This document shows, piece after piece, positions 48,571 through 57,258 of a DNA stretch of 64,000 nt. The notes beneath the pieces were generated by a model, which saw only the letters and a list, made by a program, of their open reading frames with translations, was not told the DNA's origin and did not search any database. The number at the start of each line of letters is the position of its first letter. Position 1 is the first letter of the stretch. The stretch lies in the NCBI GenBank assembly GCA_049324435.1, contig JBMOOQ010000057.1, forward strand, positions 91,061 through 155,060, given 5' to 3'. The DNA comes from Pseudorhodoplanes sp049324435. Lineage in GTDB: Bacteria; Pseudomonadota; Alphaproteobacteria; Rhizobiales; Xanthobacteraceae. The position numbers and the translations under genes were made by a program.

Positions 48571-50913
48571 ATGACCGGCACAGAACAAGTAAGCCACGTG
48601 AGCGAAGCGAGTCTTGAAGCTCGCCTGGCACGGTTCCTTTTGGCGAGTTTTCCGGATCCCGCGCTTGATATCGACCATCAACCGACATTCACGATCCGTC
48701 TAGGACACACCGATCACGTCGTGGGTACCAAACAGACCTGGGCAGGCGGACGGGCGGATATTCTTGTTACATCCGCAAAACGGCCGCTAGCGGTGATCGA
48801 ACTGAAAGCGCCCGATGAGAGCATCGATGAAGACGCCAAGCACCAGGCGCTCTCCTATGCGCGCCTTGTCGAGCCGATGGCCCCGCTGGCGATTGTCACC
48901 AACGGCACGCAGACTTTGACCTTCCGAAGCTTTGACGGCGTTGAGATCAAGAATCATACCTTCGACGAGACGGCGGTGACGGTGATCTTCACGGATGCTG
49001 CACTTCTTGCAGCGGCAAGTTATGACGACGCCGTCCGAGATCTGCTTGCGCGAGACGATACCGCGTTTGCCACGCTTCTTCGTTCTGCCTCGCATCGCAC
49101 GCTCCAGCAGATGACAGGAGACGTGAAAGACCTTGCGCGTCCCTTATCCAGCAATTTCTCGGTGCCGCGTTCAGCAGCGGACGAGATCGCCGACTCGGTC
49201 CGAACCGGCAATCGCCTTACGTTGCTTGTCGGCCCGGCACTCTCAGGCCGCACAAATGTGCTCGCACAGTTTTGCAAGCGCGATGATGTCGTCCCAATTT
49301 TCATCGACGGTGTAGCAGCAGTTCACGGTCCGATCCGCTTCATGGCCAACGTGATTGGTGCAAGGCTATTTCGGGCAACAAACTATGATACCGTGCGGCA
49401 ATGGCTTCGCCATCGCCTTCAACAGAAAGGCGCGAACCCGCTCGCCATCGTTGTCGACGGGTGGGGCGCAGCAACGGGCGAGCGAACGCGGCAGGACGTG
49501 GCCGAACTCCTGCAACTGTGCGATGAGAACGGTATCGCATTGGTGGCGGCAATTGATGACGCATGGTTCGATAGCTTATCGATTACAAGTTCTGGTCAGG
49601 CCTCGGCGATTGGACGAGGGGTGACGAGAATTGAACTCAGTCCCTTGTCGGGGCTCGAATTTGAGGCAGCGGCCAAGCTAATCGCGGACGATTTCAACCT
49701 CGCTTTCGATCGTGGTTCCGAATTCAACGCGGACTATCGCCAGCCCCGAATCTTGCGGCTCATCCTCGCGTCGAAGCCTGATGGGCTACCCCCGATCGTC
49801 GATGCCGAACGTGGCCTGATGACAATCTTCCGTGCGCCAACTGTTACCACTCCGATCCTCCTTGACGGAGCCTGGGACCGTGTTGCGAGCGCCGGTATGC
49901 GAGATGACTTTCTTCGATACGCGCGCGCCGTGATGGCAGATGAGCCCGCCGGGAGGAGTGATCCACATTCGGTTCTGCTCGGCTACGGACTTGGGACTCT
50001 CTCACTGCAAGCAGCGGAAACGTCCCTCGGCGACGCACGGATCAAACGTCTCATCGAGAGCGGCTTGGTATCATATCTGTCAACACCCAATGGCGACCGC
50101 TTCTTATATCCGCGCGTGCCCGAGATCCTAGCCAAGGCGGCTGGTATCGCTATCGCCCGCGATGCTGTGGCGGCGAAGCGCGAGTCTCTGGATGATCTGG
50201 CAAGTCTCTACGAGACATACATCTCGCGTTGTGACGGCCTTCCGCTTCCCGACGTGGTTGGCGCTTCCGCATTGCAAGAGATTTTTCGCAGGAGCAGTGC
50301 GCTGCTGGGGAGGCTGGTCAAAATGCTATGGGACGACAAACCCAAATTGACAGAGCTCGGAGATGGCGCGTCGGTACTTATACAGCTTCCTGGCGGTGCA
50401 GTCGAAGAGGCCGTAATTCCAGGAGGGCCCGCGCTTGGCAATTTGCTTCCCTACCTGATCCTGTCGCAAATAGCTGCGCAGCCCATGGCGGCTGAGACCG
50501 ACGGGGATGTGAATGTTGGCATCACGGTCAAGGTTGGTTCGTGCCCTCACATCTTGCTTCGGGCCGATCCGCGTTTGCAGGAAGCCCTTGGGATCGAGAC
50601 CCACGATCTTCCCGGAGGCGTCTCGATCGTTTGTCCTGGTTCGGGCGTGATCGAACCGCTCACCAATTCCATCATCATGTTCTTGCGTGATCCGCGACTC
50701 CGGCTCAAGGCGCCTGGATTTATGGAGCAGATGGCGAAGCACGCCGCCGATGAGTCGAATCTTCCGCTGGGGTTTCGGTTGTGGACAGCGTTCGGCGTGC
50801 TCGGAACTTCGACAGATGAGGTCGTCGGAGCGGCAGCAAGACATGTTCGGACCAACGTTCTCGGACCGCTCATGAATCAGGCTTTGGCCGATATTCATCC
50901 AACGAGGAGCTGA
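48571..50913 (+). CDS. HsdR_N-type nuclease fused to degenerate STAND-like NTPase
   Basis: A 780-residue protein. The N-terminal 100 residues are a type I restriction HsdR_N-like nuclease: GGRADILV with Asp63, AVIELKAPDES with Glu77 and Lys79, and KHQALSYARL with Gln92. Next is a P-loop-like motif LLVGPALSGRTN (221-228), with Arg where the Walker Lys is expected, and a Walker B-like LAIVVDGWGA near 291-300. The next 250 residues are helical, STAND/AAA-like. The C-terminal 250 residues lack a known fold and may sense a trigger. It is preceded by a GGGGCGGGAA stretch; ATG 48571 is chosen over TTG 48547. There are no partner genes in the same series within 100 bases. Confidence 0.7.
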   Translation: MTGTEQVSHVSEASLEARLARFLLASFPDPALDIDHQPTFTIRLGHTDHVVGTKQTWAGGRADILVTSAKRPLAVIELKAPDESIDEDAKHQALSYARLVEPMAPLAIVTNGTQTLTFRSFDGVEIKNHTFDETAVTVIFTDAALLAAASYDDAVRDLLARDDTAFATLLRSASHRTLQQMTGDVKDLARPLSSNFSVPRSAADEIADSVRTGNRLTLLVGPALSGRTNVLAQFCKRDDVVPIFIDGVAAVHGPIRFMANVIGARLFRATNYDTVRQWLRHRLQQKGANPLAIVVDGWGAATGERTRQDVAELLQLCDENGIALVAAIDDAWFDSLSITSSGQASAIGRGVTRIELSPLSGLEFEAAAKLIADDFNLAFDRGSEFNADYRQPRILRLILASKPDGLPPIVDAERGLMTIFRAPTVTTPILLDGAWDRVASAGMRDDFLRYARAVMADEPAGRSDPHSVLLGYGLGTLSLQAAETSLGDARIKRLIESGLVSYLSTPNGDRFLYPRVPEILAKAAGIAIARDAVAAKRESLDDLASLYETYISRCDGLPLPDVVGASALQEIFRRSSALLGRLVKMLWDDKPKLTELGDGASVLIQLPGGAVEEAVIPGGPALGNLLPYLILSQIAAQPMAAETDGDVNVGITVKVGSCPHILLRADPRLQEALGIETHDLPGGVSIVCPGSGVIEPLTNSIIMFLRDPRLRLKAPGFMEQMAKHAADESNLPLGFRLWTAFGVLGTSTDEVVGAAARHVRTNVLGPLMNQALADIHPTRS

Positions 50914-51019
50914 AAGGCCTTGTAAGGTCGCTGACGCCATTGGGAACAGCCACTCGGTCCGTGGTCTTCGACGGGCGCACATTCCGCCGGCGGGCCTCAG
51001 TCCTGCTTAGGGATATTTT

Positions 51020-51610
51020 ATGTCGAGGAAATCAAGAAAAGCCCAACGGCGACGGAAATGGCGCCGCCGCTTAAGGTCCGCGGAACGAACGCCGTCCGAT
51101 GCGATGCATCAGGCGCTCGGCGAGTTTTTGACCGAAATGGGCCGCGTCGAGTTCAGAATGCTCCTATTGATGGACCTCATCAATGAGGCGCCGCTCGAAG
51201 CGTTGTTCGACGAGTACTCGGGGCGGACATTCGCTGACAAAATCAAGATCTTCAAGAAATGGTGCGACTTCGGAGGCGTGCCCGATGAACACAAGGCGGC
51301 GCTGCAACGCCTTTACAACGAGCTGGATGATCTCCGGCCGATACGCAATTTCCTGGTCCACGGTGAGACATGGGAAGGCGCCTTCAAGGGGAAGCCGCGC
51401 CAGCCCTACAGGGTCGGACTCGTAAAAAAGAATCTTGAATATCTGGACGAATTCGAGCGCGCCGAACACGGTCCGAACGTGTTTGAAGTTCAGCAGGTCC
51501 GTGATGCGACCACGCGCTGCGCAGGGATTCACCGGGATCTGACCGAGTTGCGCGAAGCGATTGCCGCGACCGCCGTGCCATTTGACGAAGCGGTCACAGA
51601 CGCCCCGTAA
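51020..51610 (+). CDS. HEPN-like helical protein
   Basis: A 196-residue protein. The first 24 residues are extremely basic (KAQRRRKWRRRLRS). The rest is helical, with the R-x4-H motif RNFLVH at 109-114, in a context (LDDLRPIRNFLVHGETW) typical of HEPN ribonuclease-type active sites. No other known domain is seen. The next gene (DUF1780) starts 23 bases later and is probably co-transcribed; HEPN proteins often act as RNase toxins or sensors with a partner. An AGGGATATTTT box precedes ATG 51020. Confidence 0.55.
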   Translation: MSRKSRKAQRRRKWRRRLRSAERTPSDAMHQALGEFLTEMGRVEFRMLLLMDLINEAPLEALFDEYSGRTFADKIKIFKKWCDFGGVPDEHKAALQRLYNELDDLRPIRNFLVHGETWEGAFKGKPRQPYRVGLVKKNLEYLDEFERAEHGPNVFEVQQVRDATTRCAGIHRDLTELREAIAATAVPFDEAVTDAP

Positions 51611-51633
51611 CCCAGTGCTTATGGCCGAGAACA

Positions 51634-52278
51634 ATGGCCTTTTCCGACGCATTTCTCGCCAAACTGCGCGAACACGCTGATCGCGCCCGCCACCTTTTCT
51701 CAAATCCGCGAAAGCCGGAGCGTGAGCGCATGGTCGTGCGCGCATTCCTTCGGTGTGTCGGTGAAACCTTCGAAGGCAGCGAGATCATTGCAAGCCGTGA
51801 AGAGCCGATCGACGTCAGATTTCGGACCGCCGACTTCCAAATCATGGAGATCGTCGGCGATAGAAAGCGCGGCTTAGATTGGCGTCGGCGTCAAGACAGA
51901 TATCGCGATGCACAACATGTGGCGGACGTGATGGAGCCGTACACGCCGTCGCAGCCGATGTCGTTCGATGACGCGGCCCAGTTCGTCGCCAACGGTCTGT
52001 CGGCGAAAGCCGCACGTTATGGCGCCGCCGCTTGCGCGGACTTGGACGCCTTGGTCTATATCGACCTTCATAACCAGCACCTTTGGCCGCTGGAGCCCGC
52101 CGGTAATGGACGGGCCACTGCCATGCTTCTGACCCAGGGCTGGAGATCCACCTCCATGCTCTTTGTGCCGTATGGCGTTGTGCTGCTGGCAGCACCAACC
52201 GCTCCGGCGATCATCAGGGCAAGAGCCGGCCGCGTTCTGAGCGAATGGCCCGGACCGGATGGGTTATTTGACCCCTAG
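51634..52278 (+). CDS. DUF1780 nuclease-like protein
   Basis: A 214-residue protein. Residues 40-90 have the DUF1780 pattern: CVGETFEGSEIIASREEPID, VRFRTADFQIMEIVGDRKRG and LDWRRRQDRY. The acidic Asp60, Asp67 and Glu72, together with the following Arg-Lys-Arg, resemble a PD-(D/E)XK arrangement. The C-terminal half is alpha/beta (ADLDALVYIDLHNQHLWPL). DUF1780 members are uncharacterised putative endonucleases. It follows the HEPN-like gene on the same strand, and TIR and AbiJ-type genes are next. Confidence 0.7.
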   Translation: MAFSDAFLAKLREHADRARHLFSNPRKPERERMVVRAFLRCVGETFEGSEIIASREEPIDVRFRTADFQIMEIVGDRKRGLDWRRRQDRYRDAQHVADVMEPYTPSQPMSFDDAAQFVANGLSAKAARYGAAACADLDALVYIDLHNQHLWPLEPAGNGRATAMLLTQGWRSTSMLFVPYGVVLLAAPTAPAIIRARAGRVLSEWPGPDGLFDP

Positions 52279-52441
52279 CGAGCCCTTGGGTGTCCGCGCT
52301 TTCCCGTTGTGAACGGCCGCGGCGGGGGGTGTCGAAACTGGGGCGATCGGATCAGTGCGTCGGCGTCGGAATTCCGATAAAATCGCCGCTAACACCCCCA
52401 CGCGCAATGCCCAGTCGCAAACACCAACCCCGGTTTCCTCG

Positions 52442-53320
52442 ATGTACAATCTTCTTGTTTCCGCCAATGCCGAGGCTTGGAACGGTGAGCCCTGGCAGAT
52501 CGAGCTCTCGCGCTGCGTCCGCGAGTACACCGAAAACGCGATCACCGAGCGGTTCGGGGCGCTGGACGAGGCTGCGGTCTCGGAACTGAAACGTTTGCCC
52601 TGCATCTTCGCCTACGAAGCGTTCAACCAACTCGCGCCGAGATTCGGCCTGATCTGTGATATCGCCAAACGGCAAGGACAGGTTCGGATCGAATACGAGC
52701 TTCAGGCCGTCAATCCGTTTCTGTCCGCCGACGATCTCGAACAACTCCCCTTCGAGCTCGACATCGGCAAGTGGGAGATGAACCGGACGCATTGGGCGGT
52801 CAAGGACGTCAACCTTGCGAAAGAATTGCATGCCGCGAGGGGCATCACGCTGCCTTCCTGGACGGGGCAGGCGACCAAGACGGTCGATATCACCAGGCAT
52901 CATTTCGACGTGGCGCTTTCGTTTCCAGGAGAAGTAAGGGCGATCGTCGAACAGGTCGCACGCGAACTGGAAGGAAGGATCGGGCCTAACTCGTACTTCT
53001 ACGACAGCAACTACGTGTCGCAACTGGCACGCCCGTCACTCGACACGTTGCTGCAGGAGATCTACCGGCATCGTTCCAAGCTGATCGTTGTGTTCCTGGG
53101 GTCCGACTATCAACGGAAGGACTGGTGCGGCATCGAGTTTCGAGCGATTAGGGAGATCATCATGGAACGCGACAATACCCGCATTATGTTCGTCCGAACC
53201 GATGACGGCGCAGTGGATGGCGTTTTCAAAACCGACGGTTATGTCGATGTTCGCAGATTCACCCCGGCCCAGATCGCGCAATTCATCTGCGAGCGCTTGG
53301 TCGTGCTCGCGCCGGCCTAG
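52442..53320 (+). CDS. TIR-domain protein
   Basis: A 292-residue protein. The first 140 residues are an alpha/beta N-terminal region with no clear family (WQIELSRCVREYTENAITER). Residues 152-290 are a TIR domain: HHFDVALSFPGEVRAIVEQV, YFYDSNYVSQLARPSLDTLL, KLIVVFLGSDYQRKDWCGIE and a final IMFVRTDDG. Glu232 after Trp-Cys occupies the position of the catalytic Glu of NAD-hydrolysing TIRs. NAD depletion after a trigger is the likely action. The frame is open from 52355; ATG 52442 is chosen. The AbiJ-type gene starts 5 bases later, so they are one unit. Confidence 0.78.
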   Translation: MYNLLVSANAEAWNGEPWQIELSRCVREYTENAITERFGALDEAAVSELKRLPCIFAYEAFNQLAPRFGLICDIAKRQGQVRIEYELQAVNPFLSADDLEQLPFELDIGKWEMNRTHWAVKDVNLAKELHAARGITLPSWTGQATKTVDITRHHFDVALSFPGEVRAIVEQVARELEGRIGPNSYFYDSNYVSQLARPSLDTLLQEIYRHRSKLIVVFLGSDYQRKDWCGIEFRAIREIIMERDNTRIMFVRTDDGAVDGVFKTDGYVDVRRFTPAQIAQFICERLVVLAPA

Positions 53321-53325
53321 TCACC

Positions 53326-54219
53326 ATGGACAGCGCACGAACGGCGTTGGACGTGGATGAAGTGCCGAAGGCAATTTCGGAGGTGACGCGCCGCGCCATT
53401 ATCGATCATTTCAGCATTGCGAAGGTGAGTTGGGCTGGCCGGCTGCAGGACGACGAATTTCTGGCAAGGCTTTACGACTTGTCGAAGCTGCCGTCCTTTG
53501 ACCATCGCTATCAAGATGCCGCCGGCGACATCTATCAGCACTGCGTACGTAGTAGCGACTGGGAGAGCGACTGGGTCTTCTACGATCGCCGATTCAATTT
53601 GATGTACGGACCGGATGCAGTGTTTCTCCGCTTTCTCTGCGAGACCCTGCACCCGGTCGTGCGGCCCGCGGACGATGAAGTATCGACGCTCGTGCGTGTC
53701 TATAACGAGGCGCTGACGCCTGACGGCTATCAAGTGGTGGCCGGAAAGACCATTTCCGGCAAACCGATCTTTGTCGCGCAATCGGCCCGCCGGGCGGTCG
53801 TCTTCGAAGAGCCGACCGGCTGGCAGAAAGTTGACCGCCAGCTCCAGGAAATGCAGCTCCGGCTCGATAGCGCCGAGACTGAGGAGCAATATCAAGGCGT
53901 CGGGCTGCTCTGCCGCGAGGTGCTGATCTCCGTGGCGCAGGAGGTTTACGATCCCGCGCGGCATCCGCTCATCGACGACAAGACCCCGAGCGACACCGAC
54001 GCCAAGCGGATGCTGGAGGCGATTTTCGAAGCGGAGCTGAAAGGTTCGAGCAACGAAGAGGCCCGTGCTCACGCCAAGGCGGCGGTCCGCCTGGCCTTGG
54101 CGCTGCAGCACAAGCGGTTCGCCGATTTTCGAACCGCGGCATTGTGCGCCGAGGGCACCTGGTCGGTCGTGAACATGCTCGCAATCATCGCCGGCCGGAG
54201 AGGCAGGCGCGTCACGTAG
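53326..54219 (+). CDS. AbiJ-type abortive infection protein
   Basis: A 297-residue protein. Residues 14-170 match the AbiJ N-terminal domain type: ISEVTRRAIIDHFSIAKVSW, AGRLQDDEFLARLYDLSKLP, GDIYQHCVRSSDWESDWVFY and RFLCETLHPVVRPADDE. The C-terminal 130 residues are helical, possibly HEPN-like (the AbiJ C-terminal type), with YQGVGLLCREVLISVAQEVY. Abortive infection proteins stop phage growth by harming the host cell. It is 5 bases downstream of the TIR gene, a linkage that suggests a sensor-effector pair, but which one senses is unknown. Confidence 0.72.
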   Translation: MDSARTALDVDEVPKAISEVTRRAIIDHFSIAKVSWAGRLQDDEFLARLYDLSKLPSFDHRYQDAAGDIYQHCVRSSDWESDWVFYDRRFNLMYGPDAVFLRFLCETLHPVVRPADDEVSTLVRVYNEALTPDGYQVVAGKTISGKPIFVAQSARRAVVFEEPTGWQKVDRQLQEMQLRLDSAETEEQYQGVGLLCREVLISVAQEVYDPARHPLIDDKTPSDTDAKRMLEAIFEAELKGSSNEEARAHAKAAVRLALALQHKRFADFRTAALCAEGTWSVVNMLAIIAGRRGRRVT

Positions 54220-54484
54220 TCTTAGGCTCGGACGGCAATGCCACGACACGGGCGATCGACCATCAGATGCTGTCACTTCACCGCGCCGGCTCGGTGAACA
54301 ACCTTCCAGTCCGGCAAACGATCTTGCAGAGCCCGCATCACTCCAAATAGGACGGTCAGACCCCGTCGTTCAGGTTGCCGACACAGGCGAGAATGTCATT
54401 GTAGAGATCGCGTCGGTCCCGCTCGGACATCGGCGATGTTATGTAGCGTTATCAGAGCTTCAATGTGACAGTAAAGCGGTCGCC

Positions 54485-55330
54485 ATGGCTACAGCTCCAA
54501 ATTTTCGATATGCGGCGCGCGAATCCCTGGCGCGCGCGAAGGCCGAACTTGGGGCCGATGATCCGCATCGGCTTCGTTATGCTGCTCTCGAGTTGCGCGA
54601 TGCCATGGAAGCACTGACCTATGATCGCGCTTTGGCCTTCAAGGACGACATTCCGCCTGAGGAGTACAAGACCTGGCAGCCACGCAAGCTGATGGCTGTC
54701 CTGCTCGAGATCGATCCCTCCATAGGCATGACATCTACCATCGCCTTTGGGCTGGAAGAGGAATACGGCAAGCCTGCGCCGCGCGAGAACATGAAGCTGC
54801 TTGGCACCGACGTTGTTTTCACACTCGCGGACCTCAAAGCCCACTATGACGCCATTGGGTCTTACCTGCACATGCCCTCGCTGGAGCAGGTCCAATCCGG
54901 AAAGGTGCCGGATCCGGCGAAGTTGCGGGAGCGGTGTAAGGTCGTCATTGGTCTCGTCGAGAAAGTCTTGAGCTCTCAAGTGTGGAACAGCACGTTCGGC
55001 GTTACTGCCACGCTTGATCAATGCATGAACGAGGATTGTAAAAAGCCGATCAGAAAGCGGATGCCTTCCGGTCAGGAAAAGGTCGATGCCCGGTGCTTCG
55101 AATGCAAAGCTGAGTATACGATCACATCGGAGTCAGGCGGCCGTGTTCTTTGGACGCCGAAGATGACAGACGCTCCATGCTCGACACCGCAATGTCCGGA
55201 GAAGATGTCTCTTTGGCCGCACGAGATCAGATCCGGGACCCATTGGCGTTGCCGCGGCTGTGGCACACACAACGGCATTGCGCTGACAGTCACGAAGGTC
55301 GAGGACGAAGATAATGCCACCCCTTCGTGA
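54485..55330 (+). CDS. Helical protein with two C-terminal zinc ribbons
   Basis: A 281-residue protein of no family I recognise. Residues 1-165 are helical (YAARESLARAKAELGADDPH and LRYAALELRDAMEALTYDRA), with a TSTIAFGLEEEYG stretch. The C-terminal 110 residues have two Cys clusters: DQCMNEDCKKPI with DARCFECKAEY, and CSTPQCPEKMS with WRCRGCGTHNG. Each could bind one zinc. The gene lies 265 bases after the AbiJ-type gene and is convergent with hipA. The preceding gap contains a possible small remnant on the minus strand, MSERDRRDLYNDILACVGNL. Confidence 0.5.
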   Translation: MATAPNFRYAARESLARAKAELGADDPHRLRYAALELRDAMEALTYDRALAFKDDIPPEEYKTWQPRKLMAVLLEIDPSIGMTSTIAFGLEEEYGKPAPRENMKLLGTDVVFTLADLKAHYDAIGSYLHMPSLEQVQSGKVPDPAKLRERCKVVIGLVEKVLSSQVWNSTFGVTATLDQCMNEDCKKPIRKRMPSGQEKVDARCFECKAEYTITSESGGRVLWTPKMTDAPCSTPQCPEKMSLWPHEIRSGTHWRCRGCGTHNGIALTVTKVEDEDNATPS

Positions 55331-55386
55331 TTTTGACTGAGGCGAGGATGATATGTCGCCGCGCGCGGGCTTGATTGGCGTGCGAA

Positions 55387-56673
55387 TTAGGCCGATAACT
55401 TTCGCGCAGCCGCACGCTCGCCGTGTTCAAAAGCGTCCACGAATTGCTCAAGCTCGTTTTCCGACATGCCAAGGGCGCGGCCTTCCTCGCGCCAGCGCGC
55501 AACAGCGGCCTCGACTTGGCCTAAGATTTCTTTCGCGCGCGCATTAGCGATGTGGAAATACGCCATGACCGACATCAGTGCGTCAATGCTGGCCTCCGGT
55601 CCGGCGTCCTCCGAAATCCAGGTCTTCAATTCCCGGACCCGTTCCGGAAATGGATTGATGTCGAAGGCGGGCGCCAGACGCCACTGACCCCGATCGACAT
55701 GGAGAAATCCGTGGTTCATCAAGTGATCGTCCACGTTGGTGATCAGGATCGAGAAGGCGATGCGCCGCCAGAGTTCTTCGATATCCGCCTGCGGCTGCGA
55801 GCCGTGCTGGCGAAGCGCATCGACAACTTCAGTATAAGCATGCTCGCCCGGGTCACCGGGCTCGGCACCCAACATGGTCGCCGCGGAGACGTACATCAAC
55901 CGACCACCACCATCTGGCCGATCAAATCGACGGATAAGAGCGACGGGCGTGCCGTCGCTGTCGATCAGTTGGGCGTGGGCGGCGTTGATGCCGGCGGTCG
56001 TTGCGAGGCGAAGCGCGAGCACCTCACCTTTGGTGACGGCTCTCTCGTCATTAACACTCGGAAATTTTCCGATGGACAGCCGGCCATCATCATCGACAAC
56101 GGTGCATTTGGGGCGCAGCCCTCCAAGCGACGTTCCGCGGCCGCGCAAATAAGCGAGATCGGCCGCCGTCTCGGTGTTTGTCTCGACGGCTCTGCTGGCG
56201 GCTAACAGGTGCGCCAACTCAACCAACGGGGGCGTGGTGCGCCGTCCTTCCTCGATCGCGCGCTGGAATACGCCATCTTCATCCCGGAGACGAAGAGCAC
56301 CAACCCGGCTGACATCATCGACAGCGAGCAGATAATCAAGGGCGTTCAGAGGCTGTACGTCCGCCTCCGCACCAGTGCGGCGAGCTTCCTGGCGACGCTT
56401 GGCATAATCGCGCTGGATCACGCGCCGGCCCCAGCCGTCCGGTTCGGTGTCGGCGATGGCTGGATGGAAGATCGAGCCATCCTTTGTCTTGCGATGAAAC
56501 TGCGCGCCCGTGACCAGCGGCAATGCCGGATCGATCGCAAACCGATCCGGGGCTGCGAGCCAGGCCGGATCGTATTCGAATGCAGCGCTCTCGCGGGCTC
56601 CTTGCTGGTTGTAATGGATAGTGCCGAGGGGCCGGGCGTTGTCGCCGATCTGAAGTTGAATCGTGCGTTTCAT
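55387..56673 (-). CDS. hipA: HipA family kinase toxin
   Basis: A 428-residue HipA-like Ser/Thr kinase. It has the N-terminal couple domain (IQLQIGDNARPLGTIHYNQQ), RGRGTSLGGLRPKCTV with the nucleotide loop, the catalytic NVDDHLMNHGFL and AFDINP in place of DFG. HipA kinases phosphorylate targets such as glutamyl-tRNA synthetase and slow growth; the target here is unknown. Its ATG overlaps the stop of the upstream hipB by four bases (ATGA at 56670-56673), so they are translationally coupled. It is convergent with the zinc-ribbon gene. Confidence 0.88.
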   Translation of the reverse strand: MKRTIQLQIGDNARPLGTIHYNQQGARESAAFEYDPAWLAAPDRFAIDPALPLVTGAQFHRKTKDGSIFHPAIADTEPDGWGRRVIQRDYAKRRQEARRTGAEADVQPLNALDYLLAVDDVSRVGALRLRDEDGVFQRAIEEGRRTTPPLVELAHLLAASRAVETNTETAADLAYLRGRGTSLGGLRPKCTVVDDDGRLSIGKFPSVNDERAVTKGEVLALRLATTAGINAAHAQLIDSDGTPVALIRRFDRPDGGGRLMYVSAATMLGAEPGDPGEHAYTEVVDALRQHGSQPQADIEELWRRIAFSILITNVDDHLMNHGFLHVDRGQWRLAPAFDINPFPERVRELKTWISEDAGPEASIDALMSVMAYFHIANARAKEILGQVEAAVARWREEGRALGMSENELEQFVDAFEHGERAAARKLSA

Positions 56674-57002
56674 AGTGCGGTCGCCGATTTCTTCACCCGC
56701 ACCCGCTTCGGCAAGCGCTCCGCGTCGAGCAGAAGGCCTTGATCGTCGCGACGCGGATCAACAATTTCGCCGAGCGCGTCGCCAAAGCCCAAAACGAACA
56801 GCGCCATGGCGTAGACCCCCATGGAAACCGTGGGATCTCCCTTCTCGACGCGCAGATAGGTGCTCTTCGCGACGCCCAGCCGCTCAGCCATCATCACCGC
56901 GGTCAGGTTGCGCTTTTTGCGCGCCGTGGCGAGGTCAGCGCCCAGCTTGGTCAGCGAACGTCGGACCTTGGGAGGAAGGGTATCAGTGACAGCCGATTTC
57001 AT
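56670..57002 (-). CDS. hipB: HipB-type XRE antitoxin
   Basis: A 110-residue helix-turn-helix protein. The DNA-binding part runs from KVRRSLTKLGADLATARKKR through VMMAERLGVAKSTYLRVEKG to TVSMGVYAMALFVLGFGDAL. The C-terminal tail is basic (LPKRVRVKKSATAL). HipB represses its own operon and binds HipA. The gene overlaps hipA by four bases. Its promoter lies in the 256-base gap to the SIR2 gene, which holds a TTAAGGT inverted repeat suitable as an operator. Confidence 0.88.
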   Translation of the reverse strand: MKSAVTDTLPPKVRRSLTKLGADLATARKKRNLTAVMMAERLGVAKSTYLRVEKGDPTVSMGVYAMALFVLGFGDALGEIVDPRRDDQGLLLDAERLPKRVRVKKSATAL

Positions 57003-57003
57003 C

Positions 57004-57060
57004 TTAAGGTCTCATACATGAACCAATATCGATACTACAGGATCATATATAACACCTTAA
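57004..57060. promoter_or_regulatory. TTAAGGT inverted repeat upstream of hipB
   Basis: TTAAGGT (57004-57010) and ACCTTAA (57054-57060) are perfect inverted arms with about 50 bases between their starts, close to five helical turns. The gap is AT-rich (CATATATAACA), unlike the GC-rich surroundings. It lies between hipB and the divergent SIR2 gene, the place for HipB operators. The other direction might also be affected. Confidence 0.45.
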
Positions 57061-57258
57061 TTATGCCTGTCACCCTTCTGGCGAGGACGATGGAGGGCCG
57101 GAATTCAGCCCTCAGCGGCGGCCGAAGCCATTCCCACAGAGCCAGTGCGTGGAAAATCCACACAGTCGATCGAATTTCGGTTGAAAAGCGCTTGCTGTAG
57201 GCAGCGAAAACACGCGCGTTCCTGTATTGTTCCGATTCGCCAGAAACGGAACCCGCGC

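Noticed and set aside
56209..56742. Plus-strand frame of 177 codons over hipA
   Set aside because: It is antisense to the HipA gene, which has intact kinase motifs and a coupled HipB.
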